A stretch of 32,859 nt of DNA from Peribacillus psychrosaccharolyticus ATCC 23296 (GTDB taxonomy: Bacteria > Bacillota > Bacilli > Bacillales > DSM-1321): assembly GCF_000305495.1 (NCBI RefSeq), contig NZ_AJTN02000009.1:1-32859 (forward strand). Direction: 5' to 3'. A model generated the notes under the pieces. The model saw nothing but the letters and a program-made list of their open reading frames with translations. It did no database searches and was not told where the DNA came from. The stretch's first letter is position 1, and every line of letters starts with the position of its first letter. The translations under genes were made by a program, and so were the position numbers. Positions 16,303 to 26,308 of this stretch are shown here, in pieces.

Positions 16303-16635
16303 TCATGTTCGTTCTTCTGAAGCTGTATTGTCCGAGGAATGGTCATTTGAAATAATCGCTTAAGCAAGATTCAACGCATTATACATCGCCATATTTACAC
16401 CCTCACCAACAAATGGTGACATTACATGCACCGCATCACCAATTAATGTTACATTCGTTTTACGTTCCCATTTGAAACCAACACGTCGCTTAACAATACA
16501 ATCCTCTGCATGACGGATATAGTTTTTTAATTGTTCATCCCAGTCATTGAATAATTTAAGATAGTTGCTTAGCCTCTTTTGGGTCATTAAGTGAAATGCC
16601 ATATGATTATTTTCATCGTTCAAGAATCTATGCAA
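16303..16635 (-). pseudogene. Remnant of a FAD-dependent aromatic-ring monooxygenase
   Basis: Only the middle-to-C-terminal part of a PHBH/TetX-like flavoprotein monooxygenase remains. The second FAD-binding motif is visible as LIGDAVHVMSPFVGEGVN with the following helix MAMYNALNLA. A stop codon TAA at 16360-16362 then interrupts it. The same frame continues behind the stop as AIISNDHSSDNTASEERT to a second stop at 16303, and a CAA (Gln) in place of TAA would restore the usual LAxAI helix. The N-terminal Rossmann part with GxGxxG is missing, and the DNA before 16635 holds none of it. It is a dead fragment bordered by the hairpin element at 16691. Confidence 0.8.
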
Positions 16636-16690
16636 TTTTAATTATTATACTTTCGTTAATGGCAATGTCCGATTTTTAAACAAACAATAA

Positions 16691-16742
16691 AAGCAGACGG
16701 TCAATTAGAGGTGCAATACCAGCACTTCTAAACCGTCTGCTT
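16691..16742. repeat. Long nested inverted repeat
   Basis: The outer arms AAGCAGACGGT (16691-16701) and ACCGTCTGCTT (16732-16742) match perfectly. Inside them AGAGGTGC pairs with GCACTTCT (one mismatch) around a 7-base loop, giving an almost continuous 50-base hairpin. On the minus strand the stem is followed by TTTTATTG, so it could be a leftward intrinsic terminator, but no leftward gene ends here. The gap from 16636 to 16978 holds nothing else I can support. Confidence 0.7.
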
Positions 16743-16978
16743 GGTGTGCATTCGGTATTCAATTAACTCATACTGGTGAATTTTTAATTCAATCGATATT
16801 AACTAGCGCACACTTTGATTTTCATTTATATACAAATAACTTTCTATTTACGCTAAAAAAGTCCCTTGTACGATGCTTTTCTAAATTCCCTCACTAAATA
16901 CTATTAAAATATAATATTTAAAGGAGTTTCATTGAACATTCGCGAATTTATAATGATATATAGAGAGGAGCATCAAAT

Positions 16979-19023
16979 ATGAACCCACCAATTGCTAAAA
17001 AAATTCCTCAAACATTCGAATTACACGAGGACATTCGTCAAGATGACTATTATTGGATGAATGATAAAACGAATCCTGAGGTAATCGCCTATTTAGAGGC
17101 AGAAAACAGTTATTACAATGAAGTAATGAAACCTTTAGAAAATTCCACAACAGAATTATATGAAGCGATGGTTGCAAGTATCCCCGCTTCAGAGAGCCAG
17201 GTGCCCGTTCAAAGCGGCCCTTATTTTTATTACATACGTCAGGAAAAAGAGCTCCAGTACCCAATTTATGCAAGAAAACATGCGATAGATCGCGCTCAGT
17301 TAGCATCGGCTGAAGAAGAAATTACATTAGATTTGAATACGCTCGCTTCTGATGACGACTATTTAAGCACAACGGATATTCGTATCTCAAACGATCATCG
17401 CTACCTTGCCTATTTAGAAAACCGAGATGGCACAGATAGCTATACTTTATTTGTGAAAGACTTACATACAGGTGAGATACTTCAAGATGTTCTACCAAAT
17501 GTATATATTTATAGTAGTGTTGAATGGAGTAATTGTGGAAAGTACATATTTTATGTAATATTAAACGACCTACAACGCCCTCATCAATTGTGGCGTCATG
17601 AAATTGGGACAGCAGTTACAGACGATGTTCTATTACTAGAGGAAACAGATGTTACGTTTAACTTATTTATTTCGAAGTCACAAAGCAGTCGCTTCATCTT
17701 TGCGACTTCAAAATCAACGACAACAACAGAAGTTCAACTAATCGATGCAGACAATCCATTAACGGCACCTCGCTTATTCGACGCTCGTCGTGAAGGTGTT
17801 GAATACGGTGTTGAGCATTGGGAAAATGATTTCATCCTCTTAACAAATGAGAACGCATTGAACTTTACTCTGCTACGTTGTCCAGTAGAGAACTTATCTG
17901 CGCGCACACCTATTGTGTCTTACAACGAAGCATATTTCCTTAAAGGCATCTACCCATTCAAGCACCAAGTTTATGTAACAGGACGTGCAAATGGATTAGA
18001 GCAAGTATGGCGAGTAGAGGAAAATGCGCTCGTTCAGCTTGAGTGGGACGAAGCGATTTATTCCGTATCGATGATTCAAGAGCAAGATTATGAAACAACA
18101 GAAGTGCTAATTCAATATCAATCTTATATAACACCTAAAACAACAATCAGTATAGATATCGAATCTGGTGAACGACATGTACTGCAAGAAACACCTGTTA
18201 CCGGTGATTATGACCGTACGCAATATGTTCAACAGCAAGTATGGGTACCTACTGCAGAAGGCGTCAATGTTCCAGTGCTCCTTCATTATAAAAAAAATGC
18301 ATTAGACAACGGTCCTGCGCCGCTTATTTTATCTGCTTATGGCTCTTACGGCTACAGCAGCGATCCATTCTTTAGCGCCTACCGCTTACCGGTGCTTGAT
18401 AAAGGCGTGATTTTGGCTACTGCTCAAGTTCGTGGTGGTTCAGAACTTGGTCGATCTTGGTATTTTAACGGAAAAATGCAGCACAAGAAAACACCTTCAC
18501 AGATTTCATTTCGGCTGCGGATTATTTAGTGCAAGAAGGCTTTACAACAACTGAGTTAATTGCAGGTCGTGGCGGTAGTGCGGGAGGCTTACTCATTGGG
18601 GCTGTTTCCAACATGGCAGGCGATTCCTTTAAAGTCCTTGTCCCAGAAGTACCCTTCGTTGATGTGATGACAACTATGCTAGACGAAACCATTCCATTAA
18701 CAACGAGTGAATGGGATGAATGGGGTAATCCAAAAAATCGTGAAGATTATAATTATATGCGCTCATACAGTCCATACGATAATGTGGAAGCAAAAGCCTA
18801 TCCGCATATGTATGTAACAACTGGCTTAAACGACCCACGCGTTGGCTATTGGGAACCAGCGAAATGGGTTGCACGCCTACGCGAACTAAAAATAGACGAC
18901 AATACATTAGTACTGAAAACAAACATGGGCGCAGGGCACTTCGGCGCATCCGGTCGCTTTAATCAACTGCGTGAGCTAGCAGAAGGCTACGCCTTTATTT
19001 TTAGCAAACTAGGCGTTAAGTGA
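16979..19023 (+). pseudogene. ptrB: Oligopeptidase B (S9A peptidase) split by a frameshift
   Basis: The whole region would encode about 681 residues, normal for oligopeptidase B. This cytoplasmic serine peptidase of the prolyl oligopeptidase family cuts short peptides after basic residues. The first frame (to 18529) covers the beta-propeller (from HEDIRQDDYYWMNDKTNPEV) and the start of the hydrolase domain (LSAYGSYGYS, AQVRGGSELGR). It then runs into a false end because one base is missing near the A run at 18488-18491. In the next frame the protein goes on (TFTDFISAADYLVQEGF) through the catalytic serine of GRGGSAGG (codon 18577), the aspartate of GLNDPRVGYWEP (18832) and the histidine of GAGHFGA (18937). 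The first product lacks the whole catalytic triad. GAGAGGAG precedes the ATG. The break is a true mutation or an indel error. Confidence 0.9.
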
Positions 19024-19039
19024 ACAAATCATCTAACTG

Positions 19040-19091
19040 AAAAAAAGGAGGTAATCAGATGGAGTTTTCTCCATAATTACCTCCTTTTTTT
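19040..19091 (+). terminator. Intrinsic terminator after the oligopeptidase gene
   Basis: The arms AAAAAAAGGAGGTAAT (19040-19055) and ATTACCTCCTTTTTTT (19076-19091) pair perfectly, with a further GGAG/CTCC stem inside. The seven T at the end suit rightward transcription. The stem contains a Shine-Dalgarno-like AAGGAGGT, but no reading frame follows it. A weaker hairpin, GCTCGG/CCGAGC at 19178-19202 followed by T8, lies farther right. Confidence 0.9.
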
Positions 19092-19281
19092 ATTATACAA
19101 ACTCCTACCAAGAAACAGCATTGCAATGCGCGGACTCTATGTGGCAAACAAGAGATAGTGGTGGGTTTAGTGAAATTGCTCGGTTCTATTTATACACCGA
19201 GCTACTATTTTTTTGTACATCATGCGGCAGCTATTTATAAATAATTTTATATGGCCCAAGATGTTTTTTTCAAAGCTATTT

Positions 19282-20133
19282 CTAATATTCTAGTCCTGCA
19301 ATCCCAAAACCTCCAGGTCCTGCATGGGTAGAAATCATTGCACCTGCTTGCATCCATGTTACATTTTCGAAACCTGTTTCCTTAGTGATTTCATCCATTC
19401 GTCTCTTAATACTTTCATCAAGTCCGATAGAGTAGATCAAATACAGCTGTTTTCTATCAATATCGTACTGGTTTAAGTAATCTCGCATGAGTTTTTCCGC
19501 AACCATACTCATATTCCCACGATATTTTTTAGTTGAAACAAGCTTTCCTTCTTTTAATTCGATGCAGGGCTTAACTTTTAACAAGGACCCACCAATATAA
19601 GCTACGTTGCTTACCCGTCCACCTGCTCTTAGAAAGTCTAAGCTACCAGGAATGAAAGCAAGCTTTGTTTTAGGAACCACGGATTCTATTTTTTCTATTA
19701 AGTGTACATGACTAATGGAAGGTTCTTCCTCAAGCATAGTTACCGCATACATGACGATTGCAGCTAATCCACCTGTAACGTTTAGGGTATCAATTAGGAA
19801 AAGATCTTCAAAATCTTCCGCGGCAATTAACGCACTTTGAAAGGAAGCAGATGCTTTTGACGTATATCCAATGTGAATAATGATACTATCAGGAAAATTC
19901 ACTCTAATTTTCGTAAATAACTCATGATACTCATATACATTTGTCGCTGTTGTAGATGGTATTTTTTTGGTACGACTATAATAATCAAAAACTTCCTCTA
20001 CAGATAACTGCCCATCTAAATAATCTTTGCTATCCATGATGACGTGCATCGGCACTACTTGTATTTGATGTTTTTCAACCAGGTCTTCCGGTAAATCCGC
20101 TCCACTCTCTGTCGATAAAATAATCTTTCTCAT
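19282..20133 (-). CDS. DegV family (fatty-acid-binding) protein
   Basis: The protein has 283 residues, the usual DegV length. The N-terminal STESGADLPEDLVEKHQIQV matches the family start. The middle has GYTSKASASFQSALIAAE and IDTLNVTGGLA, and the C-terminal half has FIPGSLDFLRAGGRVSNVAY and a final HAGPGGFGIAGLEY. DegV proteins bind fatty acids, and in Gram-positive bacteria the FakB members present them to the kinase FakA. Which subgroup this one falls in cannot be decided here, and no fakA is adjacent. AAAGGA lies eight bases upstream of the ATG. It is a single gene, separated from metH by about 490 bases. Confidence 0.92.
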   Translation of the reverse strand: MRKIILSTESGADLPEDLVEKHQIQVVPMHVIMDSKDYLDGQLSVEEVFDYYSRTKKIPSTTATNVYEYHELFTKIRVNFPDSIIIHIGYTSKASASFQSALIAAEDFEDLFLIDTLNVTGGLAAIVMYAVTMLEEEPSISHVHLIEKIESVVPKTKLAFIPGSLDFLRAGGRVSNVAYIGGSLLKVKPCIELKEGKLVSTKKYRGNMSMVAEKLMRDYLNQYDIDRKQLYLIYSIGLDESIKRRMDEITKETGFENVTWMQAGAMISTHAGPGGFGIAGLEY

Positions 20134-20381
20134 TAGACATTCCTTTCAACTAACGCAGCCATTCCTGCGTACTTATTTATTTTATTTATCCTAAACATAC
20201 ACTAAAAGGGGAAGTTATCCAGTAAAATAGTCAGAAAATTTACGAAAGTATGAACTATCAACACTCAACTAACAAAAAGGGCATTTATTAAAACCTCGAT
20301 TACCTTCTCATTTTTTTAAATATTTTTACATATTCCTCTTCCTCTAAAGAATTAAATGATCAATTTTTTATTGTTAAAAAA

Positions 20382-20474
20382 TCAATGAAGTGCATAAAAG
20401 ATTATTTCTCTTGCTTCGCCTATGGTTAAATGGTTAATTTCTTCTTCATTAAACGAAATGTATTTTTTTGCCAA
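20382..20474 (-). CDS. Possible 30-residue protein with TTG start
   Basis: On the minus strand GGGGAGG lies ten bases before a TTG at 20474, opening a 30-codon frame that begins AKKYISFNEEEINHLTIGE and ends FYALH-stop. The peptide is mostly charged and helix-like with a hydrophobic end, and its composition looks protein-like rather than random. Two palindromes lie just upstream (20491-20518 and 20555-20576), as if the unit were regulated. I know no relative. The TTG start, the T-rich spacer and the short length keep confidence low. The rest of the 20134-20623 gap holds nothing I can identify. Confidence 0.35.
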   Translation of the reverse strand: MAKKYISFNEEEINHLTIGEAREIIFYALH

Positions 20475-20490
20475 TAAAAAAAACCTCCCC

Positions 20491-20518
20491 TTCATTTAAT
20501 TAGTTTTAACTAAATGAA
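20491..20518 (-). promoter_or_regulatory. Palindrome directly upstream of the small frame's ribosome binding site
   Basis: The imperfect inverted repeat TTCATTTAGTT/ACTAATTAAATGAA has a two-base bulge and touches the GGGGAGG at 20484-20490. It could be an operator or a leader hairpin that controls translation of the small frame. Eight T follow the GGGGAGG on the minus strand, so a terminator of a metH read-through transcript is another reading. Confidence 0.35.
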
Positions 20519-20554
20519 AGAAAGATCTATATATTCTACAGATGGTTTTATCTC

Positions 20555-20576
20555 TTAGAATTGATTCTTATTCTAA
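20555..20576 (-). promoter_or_regulatory. Fur-box-like palindrome
   Basis: On the minus strand TTAGAAT, AGAATC and AATTCTAA are arranged as two direct hexamer-like units (TAGAAT, AAGAAT) followed by an inverted one (ATTCTA). This is similar in layout to a Fur site but with a two-base centre. The match is weak, and I give it as a possible operator for the small frame downstream. Confidence 0.25.
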
Positions 20577-20623
20577 ACCTAAGATAAAGCTCCAATTGAA
20601 CCAGAAACCCACTGTAACTCTCA

Positions 20624-23600
20624 TCATCGTTCTACATTAAAGTACCGAGCCTGTGGATGGGCAAATACCATAGCGGACACAGATGCTTCCGGATCCATCA
20701 TACAGCCCTCAGTTAACTGAATGCCAACATCTTCTGGTTTAAGCAAACGGAATAACTTTTCCTGATCTTCGAGATTTGGACAGGCTGGATAACCGAATGA
20801 AAAACGTTGACCAGTGTATTTAGCTGCAAAACGGTCCTTCATCGTCATATCAATCGGATCGCTGATATCTTGGTCATCCCGCATCAGCTGATGCAGCCGT
20901 TCCGCAAATCCCTCAGCTGTTTCTAGTGCAAGTGACTGGATTGCATGGCTTTTTAGGAAGTCGCCTTCCGCTTTCCATTTCTCAGCATACTTTCTAACAT
21001 GCTTCCCTGCTGATACCACAAAAAATCCTGCATAATCCATCACTCCCGAGCTGACAGGTTTTAGAAAGTCAGCAAGGCATAAATTCGGGCTTGTTTCCTG
21101 CCGTGGAAAATCAAACATTTCGAGTATTTCATTATGGTTCTCTGGGTTGTATATGATTATTTTATTTCCATCACTCTGGGCAGGGAAAAATTGATAAACG
21201 GCATTGATTGTATATTCCTCTTGATTCTGTAAAAACATGATTAGTTCATCAACTAAGTTATTTAAAGCAACTGCCTTATTGTCTCCTGCTTTAACCAGCT
21301 CAGCAACCTTTCCTTTCAACCCCAAGTGATGCCCGATCAACATTTGTCTATTAATATAAGGACCCACCAGTTTGTATGGATAATTCCGCAGAACATGGCG
21401 TTTTAGGTCAACTGGCTTTTGCACAGGTGCTGGTTCGATTGCAGGTGCTGTTGAGAGTTTTGGTTTGGGTTTAGGCAGCGCAGCAGCGGCAATTGCATTT
21501 TCTTTTGCTTTTTGACGTCTGCTTTCATGCTGTTCAAGAAAAATCACCTTTTTCTCTTCATCATGCAGCGAGTTAGCCGTTGCAAGTCCGTCCATTGCAT
21601 CTTTAGAATAAATAACGGATCCTCCATATTCAGGAGAAATCTTGAAATCGGTAAATTTACGTGACAGCGCAGCACCACCTACCAGTATCGGTAAGTCAAT
21701 ATCCGCCTGCTTTAAATCTTGAGCAGTGAGTACCATTTGCTGAGCCGATTTAACAAGTAATCCTGATAAGCCAATTGCGGTCGGTTGATGAAGTCTTACT
21801 GCTTCAACGATACTTTGCGACCCCACCTTTATCCCTAAATCTACCACCTCATAGCCATTATTAGATAGAATAATTTCCACTAAGTTTTTTCCTATATCAT
21901 GGACATCTCCTTTAACCGTAGCAAGCAGAATTTTCCCTTTTTTGCTGCTCTGGGCTTCTGCTGTCATATGGGGCTCAAGATGGGCAACTGCAGCTTTCAT
22001 CGCCTCAGCACTTTGCAGCACTTCGGCAACAATCAGCTGATTATCATTAAACAAACGACCCACTTCACTCATTCCATCCATCAACGGACCATTAATGATT
22101 TCAAGCGGTGCCTTTCCTTCCTGAAGAATGAGGTCTAAATCAGGGACCAGGCCTTCCTTCGTTCCTTCAATAATATAATTAGCCAGCCTCTCCTTAAGTG
22201 GAAGCTTCGCGATATTTTCCTTTTTTTCTGCTTTCTTTCCTCGGTAAAACTCTGTGAATAAGGCTAGTGCCTTGTCTGTTGTTTTAAAAAGCAGTTCCTC
22301 AGCGAGCGCTACTTCATCCGCTGGTATGGAAGCAAACCGCTCAAGTTTTTCAGTATTCACGATGGCATAATCAAGCCCTGCCTTTGTACAGTGATAGAGA
22401 TAAACGGCATTTAGTATTTCTCGTCCTCTTCCAGGAAGGCCGAAAGAAACATTTGATATTCCAAGAATAGTCTGGCAATCTGGCAGATTGTCTTTAATCA
22501 TTTGGATTCCTTTAACTGTTTCTAAGGCAGAACCAATATACTGTTCGTCCCCAGTCCCTACTGGAAAGACCAATGGATCAAAAATAAGGTCCTTTGGATT
22601 GAGCTTGTATTTATTGACAAGTAAGTCTACTGAACGTTTGGCTATTTCTAGTTTTCGTTCTGCACTTACTGCCATCCCTACTTCATCAATGGTCCCGACC
22701 ACAACCGCCGCTCCATATTGATGGATAAGCGGGACGATTTTTTCAAATCGCTCCTCCCCATCTTCTAAATTGATGGAGTTAATGATCGCTTTCCCTTGAG
22801 AATGTTTCAACGCTTGTTCAAGCACCGCTTCATCTGTTGTATCAATTACCAATGGAACTTTAATTTTTTTTACGACCTCAGTGACAAACTCCTTCATATC
22901 ACCGAATTCATCGCCATCAGGGTCTGCCAGACAAATATCAATCACATGTGCCCCTTTTTTCACTTGAGCGCGGGCTATTTCGGCAGCTTGTTCATAATGT
23001 TTACCGCGAATTAGTTCCTTGAATTTCCTTGAACCAATCACATTCGTACGCTCTCCGACGAATAGAGGACGCATGGAGTCATCATAAAGCAATGGTTCAA
23101 TTCCGCTCACAGCATGCGTATGCGGCTCATCAGGCACCGATCTAGGCCTAATATCTCTTATCGCAGCTGATAGCTTTTCAATATGTGCCGGTGTTGTGCC
23201 ACAGCATCCGCCAATGATATTTATCCAGCCCTTTTCTGCAAATTGTTTCATTTTTTGAGCAAGTGAGTCCGGCGTTTCGTGATAATGTCCTTCTTCATCC
23301 GGAAGACCTGCATTTGGATAACAGCTGACGGCTGAATTAGACAGCCCAGCGAGTGTTCGAATATGATCAATCATAAATTCCGGACCTGTTGCACAATTTA
23401 GACCGACTGCTAGTGGCTTCATGTGCTCACATGAGAGATAAAAAGCTTCAATAGATTGACCTGCAAGGGTGGTTCCCATCGGTTCAATTGTTCCTGAAAT
23501 AATGATTGGAATTTCTTTTCCAACTTGTTTAAAAGCTTGTTTAATCCCCGAAAATGCCGCCTTCACATTTAACATATCTTGACATGTCTCCACTAGAAGT

Positions 23601-24073
23601 AAATCAACACCGCCGTCAATTAGTCCGCGAGCTTGTTCTTCATATGAAGCGGTTAAGCCGTCAAATGTAGCACCGCCGGTAACCGAAAGCGTTTTTGTTG
23701 TCGGTCCCATGGAACCTGCCGTATAACGCGGCCATTCAGCCGTAGAGTATGTCTCACAAGCCTTACAGGCAAGTTCGGCAGATCGTTTATTTAATTGATA
23801 AGCAAGGCTGCCAAGATTGTATTCATCGAGCACGATATCGGTTGCCCCAAAAGTATTCGTTTCAATGATATCTGCTCCTGCTTTTAGATAGGCTTCATGA
23901 ATGGATTGAATGGTATCTGGGATCGTAATGGATAAATATTCATTACACCCCTCAAATTCTTCGCCTCCAAAATCTTCTGCTGTTAAATTTTCATTTTGAA
24001 TCATCGTTCCCATTGCTCCATCTAAGAGGAGAATCTTTTGAGATAGTACTTCATTTATCGTAGGTTTATTCAT
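20624..24073 (-). CDS. metH: Cobalamin-dependent methionine synthase
   Basis: The 1149-residue four-module enzyme methylates homocysteine with 5-methyl-THF through bound B12. Domains in order: homocysteine-binding barrel (about 1-310) with zinc cysteines in VGLNCATGP and GGCCGTTP; pterin-binding barrel (about 340-610, [18 protein letters not shown]); B12 cap and Rossmann domains (about 630-860) with the cobalt-ligating histidine in GDVHDIGKN and [13 protein letters not shown]; and the SAM-dependent reactivation domain at the C-terminus ([33 protein letters not shown]). All modules are complete. The ATG overlaps the end of the upstream yitJ-type gene by 8 bases, with GAGGTGAT inside that gene. 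Both genes lie behind the SAM riboswitch at 25988-26130. No cobalamin riboswitch is seen. Confidence 0.97.
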   Translation of the reverse strand: MNKPTINEVLSQKILLLDGAMGTMIQNENLTAEDFGGEEFEGCNEYLSITIPDTIQSIHEAYLKAGADIIETNTFGATDIVLDEYNLGSLAYQLNKRSAELACKACETYSTAEWPRYTAGSMGPTTKTLSVTGGATFDGLTASYEEQARGLIDGGVDLLLVETCQDMLNVKAAFSGIKQAFKQVGKEIPIIISGTIEPMGTTLAGQSIEAFYLSCEHMKPLAVGLNCATGPEFMIDHIRTLAGLSNSAVSCYPNAGLPDEEGHYHETPDSLAQKMKQFAEKGWINIIGGCCGTTPAHIEKLSAAIRDIRPRSVPDEPHTHAVSGIEPLLYDDSMRPLFVGERTNVIGSRKFKELIRGKHYEQAAEIARAQVKKGAHVIDICLADPDGDEFGDMKEFVTEVVKKIKVPLVIDTTDEAVLEQALKHSQGKAIINSINLEDGEERFEKIVPLIHQYGAAVVVGTIDEVGMAVSAERKLEIAKRSVDLLVNKYKLNPKDLIFDPLVFPVGTGDEQYIGSALETVKGIQMIKDNLPDCQTILGISNVSFGLPGRGREILNAVYLYHCTKAGLDYAIVNTEKLERFASIPADEVALAEELLFKTTDKALALFTEFYRGKKAEKKENIAKLPLKERLANYIIEGTKEGLVPDLDLILQEGKAPLEIINGPLMDGMSEVGRLFNDNQLIVAEVLQSAEAMKAAVAHLEPHMTAEAQSSKKGKILLATVKGDVHDIGKNLVEIILSNNGYEVVDLGIKVGSQSIVEAVRLHQPTAIGLSGLLVKSAQQMVLTAQDLKQADIDLPILVGGAALSRKFTDFKISPEYGGSVIYSKDAMDGLATANSLHDEEKKVIFLEQHESRRQKAKENAIAAAALPKPKPKLSTAPAIEPAPVQKPVDLKRHVLRNYPYKLVGPYINRQMLIGHHLGLKGKVAELVKAGDNKAVALNNLVDELIMFLQNQEEYTINAVYQFFPAQSDGNKIIIYNPENHNEILEMFDFPRQETSPNLCLADFLKPVSSGVMDYAGFFVVSAGKHVRKYAEKWKAEGDFLKSHAIQSLALETAEGFAERLHQLMRDDQDISDPIDMTMKDRFAAKYTGQRFSFGYPACPNLEDQEKLFRLLKPEDVGIQLTEGCMMDPEASVSAMVFAHPQARYFNVER

Positions 24074-25913
24074 GTTCTATCACCTCTGCTGGTTTCTCTT
24101 TGTCTGTTGTGCGGATATATTGTGTAAGCTGTGCTGTCATGTCGTAACGTAAAAATGGGGTAATTAAATAGATTCCTTTAAATCTCTCCATTGTTGCATC
24201 AATCAATTCCTTAGCAATAGCATTTGCTTCGATCTTAGCTTTAACAGGATCGTTCCCCGCTGAAGCCATTGATGCTCGAACCGAATCCGGTAATTTAATT
24301 CCTGGGATTTCATTATGAATGAATTCGGCATTACGTGAACTTGTCAGAGGCATAATACCTAGAAAAACAGGCGTATCTAAATGTTTGGTTGCTTGATAGA
24401 CATCTTCTATTTGACTTGTGGAATAAATAGGCTGCGTTAAAAAGGATTGGGCTCCGCAAGCTATTTTCTTTTCAAGCCTTTGTACGGCTTTATCTAAGTA
24501 TTTCACATTTGGGTTAAAAGCCGCGGCAATTTTAAAGTTAGTCCGCTGTCCTAAACTTTGACCTGAGTAAGATAAGCCTTCATTAAATTGTTTGATTAAA
24601 CTGATTAAATCAAATGAGGATAAATCATAGACAGATGTAGCCCCCGGAAAATCCCCTATTTTAGATGGATCTCCAGTAATAACTAATACTTCATTTAACC
24701 CGAGTGTCTGTAATCCCATTAAGTGAGATTGCAGTCCGATTAGATTTCGGTCTCGACAGGTGATGTGAATGAGCGGATTCATATTAAGCTCATTTTTCAT
24801 CTTGATCCCAAGAGCCAGATTGCTGATTCTCGGACTTGCAAGTGAATTATCTGCCAGTGTAACCGAATCCACACCTGCATCCCTTAGAGATGTTGATCCC
24901 GCCATAAATGCCTCGATTCCTAGTTTTTTAGGCGGATCTAGTTCGACCAAAATTGTTCGTTTTGTTTTTGCCTGCAGATGAATGGCTGGTATTTGATCCT
25001 TTTTATCGACTTCAATAATCTCAATTTGACGAGCCTTACTAGCTTTTTCCTTAATCGGCGCCAATGTTCCCAGCGCTTTTTTTACCGCTCCAATATGCTT
25101 AGGTGTTGTCCCACAACAACCGCCGATAATTGAAGCTCCCTGTTCACGTAATTTCAACGCACTTGAGCCGAAATATTCTGGAACAGCCTCATAGACAAGG
25201 CGCCCATCGACGTATTCCGGAAGGCTGGCGTTCGGATACACGGCAATACCTGCGTTCTTTGGCAGCGGTACTTCTTCTAACGAACGTATCATATGATGCG
25301 GCCCTAATCGACAGTTCAATCCGACAACGTCTGCCCCTAGTGCATCTAGTCTTGAAAAGGCTTCATTGAGATGGAGGCCATTTTGCAGATACCCTATTTC
25401 ATGCAGCGAAACATTTGCGATAATGGGGAGCCCCGTTTCTTTTCTAGCAATCTGGAGCACGGTTTCTAACTCATCTAAATCGTAATAGGTTTCAAGAATT
25501 AATCCATCTGGACCCTCCATTAATAAACTATAGAGCTGCTCTCTAAAGCTTCGTTTTATTTCTTCTATATCCAAGTCATTTTTACGAATACTCCGCAGTG
25601 CCCCAATGGTTCCGAAAACAAATGCTTGTTTGGAAGCAGCTTTTTTAGCTAGTTCTACACCTTTACGATTAATGACACTCACTTCATCTTCTAAGCCATA
25701 CCGTTTTAATTTATGATAGTTGGCACCATAGGTATTAGATTGAAGAATATCGGCTCCTGCCGCTGTATACGCACGGTGAATCGCCTCAATTTGATCAGGG
25801 TCTGTTGTATTCATTTCCTCGTAGCAATGATCGATTCCATGTGAATATAATAATGTTCCCATTGCCCCTTCCCCAACCAAAACTCTTTTTGATAATTCTT
25901 GGCGAAAATCCAT
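24066..25913 (-). CDS. yitJ: Bifunctional homocysteine S-methyltransferase / methylenetetrahydrofolate reductase
   Basis: The 615-residue protein joins two domains. Residues from about 1 to 290 form a homocysteine methyltransferase barrel ([24 protein letters not shown], and zinc site [12 protein letters not shown]). Residues from about 310 to 605 form a MetF-like reductase that makes 5-methyl-THF ([51 protein letters not shown]). The architecture is that of B. subtilis YitJ. In this operon the reductase half would feed methyl-THF to MetH encoded next, while the first half could use another methyl donor. AAGGAGATG lies nine bases before the ATG. It is the first gene after the SAM riboswitch, so high SAM should stop transcription of both genes. 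Confidence 0.96.
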   Translation of the reverse strand: MDFRQELSKRVLVGEGAMGTLLYSHGIDHCYEEMNTTDPDQIEAIHRAYTAAGADILQSNTYGANYHKLKRYGLEDEVSVINRKGVELAKKAASKQAFVFGTIGALRSIRKNDLDIEEIKRSFREQLYSLLMEGPDGLILETYYDLDELETVLQIARKETGLPIIANVSLHEIGYLQNGLHLNEAFSRLDALGADVVGLNCRLGPHHMIRSLEEVPLPKNAGIAVYPNASLPEYVDGRLVYEAVPEYFGSSALKLREQGASIIGGCCGTTPKHIGAVKKALGTLAPIKEKASKARQIEIIEVDKKDQIPAIHLQAKTKRTILVELDPPKKLGIEAFMAGSTSLRDAGVDSVTLADNSLASPRISNLALGIKMKNELNMNPLIHITCRDRNLIGLQSHLMGLQTLGLNEVLVITGDPSKIGDFPGATSVYDLSSFDLISLIKQFNEGLSYSGQSLGQRTNFKIAAAFNPNVKYLDKAVQRLEKKIACGAQSFLTQPIYSTSQIEDVYQATKHLDTPVFLGIMPLTSSRNAEFIHNEIPGIKLPDSVRASMASAGNDPVKAKIEANAIAKELIDATMERFKGIYLITPFLRYDMTAQLTQYIRTTDKEKPAEVIEHE

Positions 25914-25987
25914 CTATGCACATCTCCTTGTTTTGTCCTTTCTCTTTTAGAAAGAATCATGTCATTTAGCATTATATGAAGAAAAAT

Positions 25988-26130
25988 AAAAAAAGCCATC
26001 TTTAAAGAAGAAGGCTTTTCCTGAAACATTCTCCTCATCTATCAAGCACTGCTTGCTGGATTTAGCACCTTTGCCATAGCCGGTTGCTGAAGTTTCAAAG
26101 GGCCAGTCCCTCCACTTCTCTCGATAAGAT
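25988..26130 (-). promoter_or_regulatory. SAM-I (S-box) riboswitch with terminator
   Basis: On the minus strand from 26128 the leader reads CTTATCGAGAGAAGTGGAGG, then ACTGGCCCTTTGAAACTTCA, GCAACCGG and CAAAGGTGCTAAATCCAGCA, which are the conserved S-box blocks in the right order; the closing strand GATAGAT ends near 26037. The expression platform follows: AAAAGCC (26019-26013) pairs with GGCTTTT (25997-25991) around a CTTC/AAAG-containing stem and runs into T7. SAM binding should favour the terminator and shut off yitJ-metH, and low SAM should allow read-through. The whole leader sits between the promoter at 26171-26199 and the yitJ start. Confidence 0.96.
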
Positions 26131-26170
26131 TCCTATGAAATTTTCTAGTACTCGTTTATATAATATATCT

Positions 26171-26199
26171 AATTTACATGAATAATAAGAAAATTTCAA
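26171..26199 (-). promoter_or_regulatory. Promoter of the yitJ-metH operon
   Basis: On the minus strand TTGAAA (26199-26194), a 17-base spacer and TAAATT (26176-26171) lie about 40 bases before the S-box aptamer. The -35 box is good and the -10 box is imperfect. Confidence 0.5.
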
Positions 26200-26308
26200 T
26201 AGTTTCTTAACGATTACTCAGCATCTATTAAAAAAAACGTCAGAAGTTTAATTACTGCCCTATAGGTAAATATATAAATAGAACCGCAGAATAGCTGGAG
26301 GTGAAGGA

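Noticed and set aside
17000-17300. Antisense frame inside the oligopeptidase gene
   Set aside because: It lies wholly inside a well-conserved gene on the opposite strand and lacks a ribosome binding site.
19178-19212. Second rightward terminator (GCTCGG/CCGAGC followed by T8)
   Set aside because: Only a 6-bp stem with a 13-base loop and no gene between it and the strong terminator at 19040-19091; left as a remark only.
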